Assembly (NCBI RefSeq): GCF_013426205.1
Contig: NC_089423.1
Location: 2,480,001-2,544,000, forward strand
Direction: 5' to 3'
Source of the DNA: Metarhizium brunneum
Taxonomy: Eukaryota; Ascomycota; Sordariomycetes; Hypocreales; Clavicipitaceae
Length of the DNA: 64,000 bases
Positions 56,601-64,000 of the stretch are shown here, one piece after another (position 1 is the first letter of the stretch; every line of letters starts with the position of its first letter). The notes below the pieces were generated by a model that saw nothing but the letters and a program-made list of their open reading frames with translations, searched no databases and was not told where the DNA came from. Made by a program: the position numbers and the translations under genes.

Positions 56601-59600
56601 TGCCATCGGTTTTCTTCCATTCCCATCTCCATCTCTATGTCTTTGAGGAGAGACATTCTCCTTTTTTCAAGTTCAGCAGCATCCATATTAGAGTCTTCGA
56701 ATTTCTTCAGCTGCTCTTGAATTTCATCGATGGCCTGCTTGGCAGTTTCGAGAGGTGGGGGCTGAGGAGGCGATCCTTTGATACGTTTGAAAATCTTGTG
56801 AAGTTCAAGCGGAGGTGGTTTAGGGAAACGGCGGGATTGCATAGATTCTCGGTTAGAGAACGTAGGCGGGTTTTCTCCCACACGGCAGTGCCATGAGCCT
56901 TTCTTGCCTTCGGTGCCGCCATACATACTATTTTGTGGCGATGGCGTAGATGCCACATTGGCTGGATAGTAGGTATTTCGGTCAAGCATGAAGGTAACCA
57001 TTTCTCTATCGTCGTCCTCATCATTTGGTAGCGCACTATCAGCATAGCTAACTCTAGCAGGCATTCCAGGAGCAACAAGATCAGCACCCAGAGACTTGGA
57101 CACATAGCCAGCTTCGAGATCTTGTTCTTTGATATACTGTTTCGCATACGACGGTGTAGCTGACTGGGCTCCTGGTTGGTCTATCACGATTGAAGTAGGA
57201 GTGACTGATTCCCGAGCATCATTTACCGGGAGGACAGGAGATGACCTTCGTCTCAATCCTTCCTGTGACGATCGAAGAAGCTTGAAAGCTGGCGATGGAA
57301 GATATGCAGACGGCGGGTCTTCCGGGCTCATAGTTGTGGCTATGCTGAACTTGGACAAGTACCTGGTCGCGTCCTCCATGCGTTTCCCGGATGGGGGTGG
57401 CTCGTCATATTCTTGAGGCGTCACTTTGGCAACGGTGACCCTATCGTTGACGTTTTTCTCTGGCTTAGGTCGGTCATGAGAGGCCTGGGTTTGTAATATA
57501 GTCGGTGGTGGGGTGATGCCTGTTTGAGCCACTGGAGTTATATATGCCTTCACCTCTGGGTTATATGTCTTAGATAGAGATACGGACGTCTTGGTCCTCG
57601 CTGGTTCCAGAGGTTTGCTCTTCGGAGGTGGAGGCGGCGGAGGGGGCGGCTGGCTAGGAGTCTCTCCGGCCGTAGCTGTTAAAACCGAGGCTTTCAATCT
57701 TGCCTCCCCTTCCTTTTTCGGAGGTAGCAGATCACTTGTTAATCCTACCGTCGGTGATTCTTTTGCCGAACCTGATGGCGTGATGGGTGACTTTCGAGGG
57801 ATTGGTCGTGGTCGATGGACCACTGAAACTTTGTTATCAGAATTGCCCCGATCTGCCTTTGCAGCCAAGTCTGTTGCAATTTCATCAATGATGTCACGAA
57901 CCCTACCAGGATCATTGTAGTCGATACTGTTGACGAACATGACCGTTGGGTCCTGGCTCTTACTGGCAGAAGCTTCTGCAGCCCGAGCTCTGGGATGGCT
58001 GGGAAGCCCCGTGGTTTCTCGAAGCTGGACCGGAGTTTTTGACGATTTCACTTCATCAGTTGGTGGAGGCGTTTTAGGCCTCTTCCTCGATGGGCGAATG
58101 TTATTTTTAACTGATCCGCTGCGAGGAATGCTTGATGATGGCCCACTTCTTCGGTGTTGCTTGCTTGACCTCCTTTCCAATTGGTAGTATGAGCTGGAGT
58201 CAACGTCCCTCGGCGAAAGAGGAGGCACTGGAGGCACAAGAACGTCAATAGTCTTACCAGGGGAGACGATGGATTTTCTTCGAGAGACGCTCTCGCTTCT
58301 TGAGGGAGGAGTTTGCGAAGTTTGCGAAGTTTGCTGCTGCGAAGAGGGGGCAGCAGCAGAGTTCTTGAACTCTTCAACATGATCTTCAGTCCGATCCAGC
58401 GTTTCGGCGAGCGGTTTATCTGGGCCTTTCAAAGCAGTTGCAATGGTGGTGTTCTCAGGGAAAGGTCGTAGAGGCGATCGGGGCGGCGGCTTCAAAGGTA
58501 CCCCTGAACTTGAATTCCGTGAAGTGGGACTTTTACTTCCTGACCCGGAAGCATTCTTAGCTGGAACAACTGATGGAAATGTGCCTTGAAAGCATTGTGA
58601 AATATGTTTCGGTGACCTCTGCCGAACATCACCACTGGGAGTGGCAGGGGCCGACAACACGGCCGAAGATGCTGCCTGTGACGCCGACGCTCGCTCCTCG
58701 ATAGGCTCCAAAGTCGATGCCCTAGTTTGTCCTGTGGCAGAATCTCCACCAATTTGCTTTCGCTGCAATTCTTTGGTAGCTTGTCTACTATACCTCTTCG
58801 TGCTGAGCTGCCGAGGTGCTGCAGGGTTGACTCTCCGTTCTCTGTCTTGCCTGGCAGCGGTGGCCAAATCAACAGTTGCAATCCGTTTCAAAGGACTCGC
58901 TTCGCTGAGTTTGTCCTCTTGAACTACCGGATAAGATATGACCAGTTTTCCGCCCTTGATGACTGCTTTCTTCGTCGGTTGCATCAAAGACTCCTCTCGC
59001 TTCGTTGATAACGATCCGGTCCGTATAGGTGGGAAAAGTTCACCCTTAACTGGCATCCCTCCAACGCCGGCTGCTGCCTGACCTGGACTTGGGCGACTAA
59101 TAATTGGCAGCTGATTGTTGCCATCTCCTGATGGCAGTGCTCTTGCAGTCGCGCTAGTTGTAACTTCCCGTGAGTATTCCCTTGGGCGTCCGAATCTATC
59201 TGGTGGGACGGACGACTCGACTGCGGACGCCTCCTGGTTTCTTGGCTCCCTTGTTGGCGGAGGCGCTGCCTCGGATAAGCCAGGAAATTTGTTGAGAAAC
59301 GATGCAGTCTTTTGAGAAATTGCCTTCAGTGGCAAAACCACATCTTTGAAGTAGAACGCAATGACGCCTATTCCACTTATTAGTAACAGGAGTATCCACG
59401 ACTGGGCAACGAGGTGCCACCAAACCTATGACGAGCAGCACTCCAACAGCGGGAAGGGCCGTACGAGTAGCGATACCGAACGAACTGATTCCTAGAATCA
59501 TAGGAACACTCAGCTAGAAAGCCAACAGTTAGCTGAAAGCCCAGGTGCTGAACATGACGGCAATCCGGTTTTGCATACTGGAATCCAAAGACCCAAGGCC

Positions 59601-60274
59601 ATCATGATCAAAGCGATGCCCCTGGATCGAGACCCAACAGGGCCTTTTACTCTCATGTCTCGAAAGACTCCTACTGAAGAAGCTCTCGTCACAAGAGTAA
59701 GGACAATGAAGGCATCCGTACACAGAACCGCAACGCCGAGTGGCCAGAGCAGATTTGTGGCCACACATACTGGGTCGAACTGTGGTCGTTGAACACCGAC
59801 AAAGACGCCACCAATGATGAAGCGAAGAAAGAAGACAGCCTGGGGAAATAAGACACCACAAGTAGCTCGGGCATCGCTTTTCATAGCCCAGAATAAAAAT
59901 TCTTCGAGCACGACTCGGGCGAGTTGGTCGAATGCGGCAGCAAATGCAACGGCGATTTGACATCCTGACGCAGAAGTTTGGTCGATAAAGGTAGCAACGA
60001 AGCCATCGACAGCCCATAGAGAAGCGAACAGAAGAAAGCCGGCGAGGACCAGCCTCAGATCGCCTCGAAAGAGCGACAGAGCCCCTCCTCTGAGATGAAA
60101 TAATACTGTCCCCAGAGAGGCACAGACGACGGCACCGCTGAGATGTGAGTTGAGTGTTAGCTTGCCAATTTCAACTCCAGAGAACCGAAGCTCAGTTCCC
60201 TAGATGAGGAATGAATCTTTTACTGACAATGCAAAGGTTGCCACCAAGGCCTGGTCTCTGGCCGAGCTGGACAT
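53687..60274 (-). CDS. 2124-residue orphan: ~7 membrane helices plus very long disordered tail with Leu-Trp motifs
   Basis: I do not recognise a named family. Exons 60274-60228, 60137-59579, 59513-59426 and 59367-53687 join in phase (introns 90, 65 and 58 bp) to give 2124 residues. The first ~240 residues contain about seven hydrophobic segments: ALVATFAFGAVVCASLGTV, LRLVLAGFLLFASLWAV, IAVAFAAAFDQLARVV, FFLRFIIGGVFVGV, WPLGVAVLCTDAFIVLTL, IALIMMALGLWIPLSVPMI and LPAVGVLLVIGVIAFYF. This could be a receptor-like or transporter-like bundle. The remaining ~1880 residues are disordered and Ser/Pro/Arg-rich. They include a polyproline run (PPPPPPPPPKSKP), a short coiled coil (AIDEIQEQLKKFEDSN) and, at about residues 1305-1915, thirteen spaced LW dipeptides in an xLWxxx context. 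It ends with a short ordered-looking block, FNVYILDTSNGDYHPAAEGY. The N-terminal splice sites were chosen by phase and hydrophobic continuity. The first donor (GTCAGT) is the least certain. Confidence 0.8.
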
Positions 60275-62457
60275 GACGACGGCCTGGCCAACCGACGGCT
60301 TGTTGGACAGACCGTGAGGAGAATCGAAACGGCCCAATCAATGGGCCATGGACGTATAAGCAACCGGTTAAGGTGATTAGAAGACAATATTGATTCCCGA
60401 GGGTTCGGAGGGGGATGTGTTTCCAGTCGAGGCCTAAATTATTGCATCTTGGCCATCGTCATCGTACAGCTCTCAGCTCGTGTCGCACCCATCACAGCAA
60501 GGTCTTCATGAGGGTGGGATGGCAGAGGATGAAAGAAGAGGAGGGGACAGCAGGCATTCATTCACATGGGACAGATCTAGCAGCAGCATCAACCTCTTTG
60601 GGATTGACAGTCTCAAAACATGCAAACGGAAAGCCAAAACATCTTATTTGGGCTAACACGAGTATTTGGCACACATGGGGGTGGAGGCCAGCACGTTCTT
60701 ACTAGAGTGTCGCGCATAGAAAGTATGTACATACATCTCGTCGTGCACATGTGCACAGACGAAGACAAGCCTCCAAAAGCGTGTAGGAGTAGCAGATGGA
60801 TGGTGGTTGGTGCCTCGCGGCTTGCCTCATGTCCTCCTACCACAGGAGCGGGAACGGAGACCAGAGGAGGAAAACTCTCAAACCAATTCGCGTTGGAATA
60901 AGGCCGAGCAAGCGCTCGGAAGGACAGATGGCCCTTGCCATTGGTACCGCGTATCACCATGATTGGAGTCGAGGACAATAAAAGGTGAGGTGAGGATCCG
61001 TGCTTTGCGACAGGTGCGTTTTGCATGAAACCTCAAACGTTAGCAAGACGGAGACTTTTGGGGGCGCAAATGGGGCGTGACCCAGCATTTGATGGCTGCG
61101 AGCCCACACCTACTGATGCGACGCATGGGAAATGCGGTTGAATCGTCTTGGCCAGTGTGGTGTAGATGCCAAAAGATGACTCGAGCGGCCTCTACATGAC
61201 ATTACTTGAATCGTGGTGGATGCGGTGATTATCACGACAGCATAGACCGTGGCCGAGCTGGCCGAGCAGGCCGAGCTCCCGGCAGAAGTTTCTCCGTGCC
61301 GGTTTGACTCGCTCTTGCCATCGTATGATGAATGCCCCCTTCAGCAACATTTTGATTCTTCAGCCTGGCTGGTGAAACTGCGACACCAGATCTCCGGAAA
61401 ACGGCCCATCACAATATCACGAGCAGCCGATGCTATTTATCACACCAATGTCTGGTTCTCTACTAAAGAAAATGGCGTCCCGGCAACCTTTTGGGAACGT
61501 CATAACCTTATTCCACATGCTGCAGCCGACACGGTGAGATTCTTCACCTTGTCCACAGACAGTTTTCACCGTGCGCCAGTTCGGAGAGCCGGTTCCTTCC
61601 ACAATCACCTGTGCGTGACTGCTGCGGGTCACACTGACGGTGTTTCATGAGTTTCGACTTCTGCGTGGCTGGACCCTACCCTCGGCCTCACCCGACGCGT
61701 TGAAGGGCACGCTTTGGTGCCTCCTCCCGGCTGGATCCATGACACCACGACTTGGGAGAGTTTGGCCATCAATGCTGGTTGATGGTCCAGGCGGCTGGGA
61801 CAGCTCCATGACTTCAGAAGGCATTGATGATAGTCCGTTGGGTTGCAGCTGATGTCCACCAGGCCGAATCCCAGTTACCGAAAAGAGTAGGCGTTCATGT
61901 TTCACCCGCGCCTATGTAAATCAACCTTGAAGTCAAATGCCAGGAACCAGGTGTTTGGTGGTTGTGCATACGGCGACCAATCTCCCAACCACCAAGCTCC
62001 GGGTTGTTGACAACGGAGTTGGGCCTCGCCGTGGCATCCCGCGACCGGAGTGCCGCGCCCTTTCGACTTCATAATGGATGCAATCAAGTCCTTACGGGCG
62101 GCGCGCTGCATTGGTGAATCGGATAACCACCAGCAACAGGCAACTCCGCTCACCCCGAGAAGCTAATGCATCCATGCCTCCAGCTTACGCATGATGTACA
62201 TCCATGCAGTCCGAACCCTATCGATGAATACGCCAACATCCATCGCAACGCAGAATGGGAACGGCCTACTGGTCAATTGCTCTCCAGGAGGCGAAATACG
62301 AGTGGCCGCTCCCCCGCATCCGCAGGACCAGGCAGTCCCAGATCTGCTTAATACTACATACGCCTAAACGGCATCCATCCGCAGAACGTGGCCAAGTTCC
62401 ATAAACATGCTTCCTAGCTGCAGCCGTCGTCCGCGGGTCTCCGTGGTTAGCCAACTG

Positions 62458-62477
62458 TAGTAGTAGTACTACTACTA
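62458..62477. repeat. Perfect 20-bp palindrome of TAG/TAC triplets
   Basis: TAGTAGTAGTACTACTACTA equals its own reverse complement. A further degenerate TAC/TAT stretch follows to about 62490. Confidence 0.93.
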
Positions 62478-62575
62478 CTATTACTAGTACTCGAATGTTA
62501 AGCCTGCTGGAACCCCGCTGTCGTCATCGCCTCGTCGAATCACCGCGTTGCGGTTGCAAAGCGCCCTCCGCACTA

Positions 62576-62610
62576 CAAGCAAGCAAGCAGGCAGGCAGGC
62601 AGGCAGGCAA
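62576..62610. repeat. Tetranucleotide repeat (AAGC)3(AGGC)6
   Basis: The AAGC unit is the reverse complement of the TTGC microsatellite at 48225, and one base change converts it to the adjoining AGGC unit. Confidence 0.9.
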
Positions 62611-62826
62611 GGGAGAAATCGCCCAGCAGGCAAATCACCTTCCGACGCTGACACATCGTAAAACGAGATGTACATAGAAACCATTTGACTCTGGCGCCGT
62701 GGGAAGTTGTGAGTAAAGCATTTGACGCAGCGGCTGAGGCAGCCTGACGTAACCTCACGATTGTCACCGCAACCTCCAAAGCAGATCAACTTGACGGGTA
62801 AACGTGAGTCAAAGCCTGACAACGAA

Positions 62827-62834
62827 TATATAAG
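62827..62834 (+). promoter_or_regulatory. TATA-like box
   Basis: TATATAAG lies 137 bp upstream of the ATG at 62964. The position suits a fungal core promoter, but it is based on consensus only. Confidence 0.35.
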
Positions 62835-62963
62835 GAAGTATATCTTGTCATTTGTTTTTATCGAAGGAGCACATCTGCCATCTTCTGGCAAGACGCCTCA
62901 GAATATACTCGAACTGCACCAAGACTACTTAAGTATACTACATACTCATCCCCCGCAATCATC

Positions 62964-63817
62964 ATGGGTCGCTACGAGCTCGAGTATCCCAAGGACGCAA
63001 CAAATCTTGTCAACAGAAAGGGCGACCGAGGTAACGATGACAATCAAACTCAACAACTCTACTTAATCACTTATATTCAGCCGACTAACTAAGCATTCTA
63101 GGTATCTATGCTCTCGAAAAGATCCACTCTCTCATCAACTCCAGCCAACTCATCCATGTCTCATTCAACGTCCCCAATTCTCCTTTCCCAGTCACCCTCC
63201 CCATGATCGGCCAGATGGGCTCCTTTGACCGGCCGTCCGCCGATCTAGGTGATCCTCTGGATCTCTACATCCATGGCTACGTCTCCTCGCGCCTCTTCAA
63301 CCTTGGCCGCGGTGCTGGCGAAGACGGCATGCCCGTCTCTTGTGCAGTCTCCCACGTCGACGGTCTCATCCTCGCTCTCTCCGCTTTCAACCACAGCTAT
63401 AACTACCGTTCTGCTTTACTCTTCGGCCACGCCAGTCTTGTCGAGGACCAGGAGGAGAAGCTGTACGCTATGGAGCTCATAACCAATTCTGTCGTGCCGG
63501 ATCGCTGGAAGAACAGCCGCTTGCCGCCGACGAATGCCGAAATGCAGAGTACGAGCATCCTCAAAGTGAAGATTGCTTCGGGGAGTGCCAAGTACCGCGA
63601 TGGTGGCGTCTCGGACGACAAGCATGATTTGGAGAACGAGGATGCGTTGAACACAGTGTGGACGGGTGTGGTGCCGATTTATTCGACGATGGGCGAACCG
63701 ATTCCTGGCCCGTACAACCGGGTGGACTTGCCACCGTATGCAAAGGAATTCTTTGATGAATTTAGCGCGGAAAATAAGAAGCAGAGCTTGGACGCGGCGA
63801 ATACAAAGACCGGGTAG
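62964..63817 (+). CDS. FMN-binding split-barrel protein (pyridoxamine-phosphate-oxidase-like)
   Basis: Exons 62964-63030 and 63102-63817, with a 71-bp intron, encode 260 residues. The first exon gives MGRYELEYPKDATNLVNRKGDR. In the flavin-nucleotide-binding subfamily this region carries the short Asn-Arg block before the barrel. The barrel shows in LIHVSFNVPNSPFPVTLPMIG, YIHGYVSSRLFNL, VSCAVSHVDGLILALSAFNH and YRSALLFGHASLVED. Proteins of this type bind FMN or a related cofactor, and many lack a known reaction; true vitamin B6 oxidase activity should not be assumed. The tail after WTGVVPIYSTMGEPIPGPYN is charged and probably flexible. No lesions are seen. Confidence 0.85.
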
Positions 63818-64000
63818 ATGCTTGTATTGAGACTACATAATACCTGAATTTGCCTTTTCGACTGCCCCAGTTGACTTGTACATAGAACTGAAGCATCAAG
63901 TAAACTTGACGTTGCGGAGTCAACCATTACTGGGCCGCAAAGGGGGGATTTTAGTGACTGATGCTATTTGTTGGTCTATACTAGTAGTTATACTGGTACT

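Larger units (their letters stand above)
60275..62963. other. Intergenic region of 2.7 kb, no gene recognised
   Basis: It lies between the start of the 7TM gene (-) and the FMN-protein gene (+). Contents are a 20-bp TAG/TAC palindrome at 62458, a GCAA/GCAG repeat at 62576 and a TATA-like site at 62827. No coding signal was recognised. Confidence 0.55.

Overview
The window is nuclear DNA of a filamentous ascomycete (Pezizomycotina). The evidence is short GT-AG introns of about 45-200 bp with CTAAC-like branch points, a beta-tubulin gene with two tiny 5' exons, and fungus-specific genes (karyogamy Kar5, fungal-type Rap1, Swf1, Fmc1). Sordariomycetes, probably Hypocreales, fits the protein sequences and the dispersed TACTCCGTAC motif, but that placement is inference. 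No bacterial, viral, rRNA, tRNA or CRISPR features were recognised.

Layout. 0-4 kb: mitochondrial aminopeptidase Icp55 (+) converges on an SREBP-type bHLH regulator (-). 4-7.6 kb: no gene seen. 7.6-19.2 kb: a compact run with a frame-disrupted cytochrome P450, Kar5-like karyogamy protein, a nitrilase-superfamily amidohydrolase, telomere protein Rap1 (-) divergent from palmitoyltransferase Swf1 (+), and the Hsp90 co-chaperone Aha1 (-). 19.2-22.3 kb: intergenic. 22.3-32.2 kb: a 1214-residue orphan protein, ATP synthase assembly factor Fmc1 (-), 3'(2'),5'-bisphosphate nucleotidase Met22, mitochondrial ribosomal protein uL6m (-) and beta-tubulin (-). 33.1-34.6 kb: a dead SR-protein-kinase-like gene carrying three lesions. 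36.2-38.6 kb: the ABC-F translation factor Gcn20 (-). 38.6-48.5 kb: a gene desert of about 10 kb, rich in short repeats and a near-palindromic 11-mer. 48.6-52.6 kb: a large acidic/Ser-rich protein, tentatively Byr4/Bfa1-like. 53.7-60.3 kb: a 2124-residue protein with about seven membrane helices and a very long disordered tail carrying a spaced array of Leu-Trp motifs. 63-63.8 kb: an FMN split-barrel protein.

Most genes are housekeeping and unrelated in pathway, as is normal for a eukaryotic chromosome arm. Three products act in mitochondria (Icp55, Fmc1, uL6m). I spliced introns by hand using GT/AG sites, reading phase and family conservation. All models close in frame except the P450, the kinase pseudogene and the N-terminus of the Byr4-like gene. 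The most interesting object is the 7TM-plus-LW-array protein at 53.7-60.3 kb. The kinase pseudogene and the dispersed GTACKCMGTAC motif come next.
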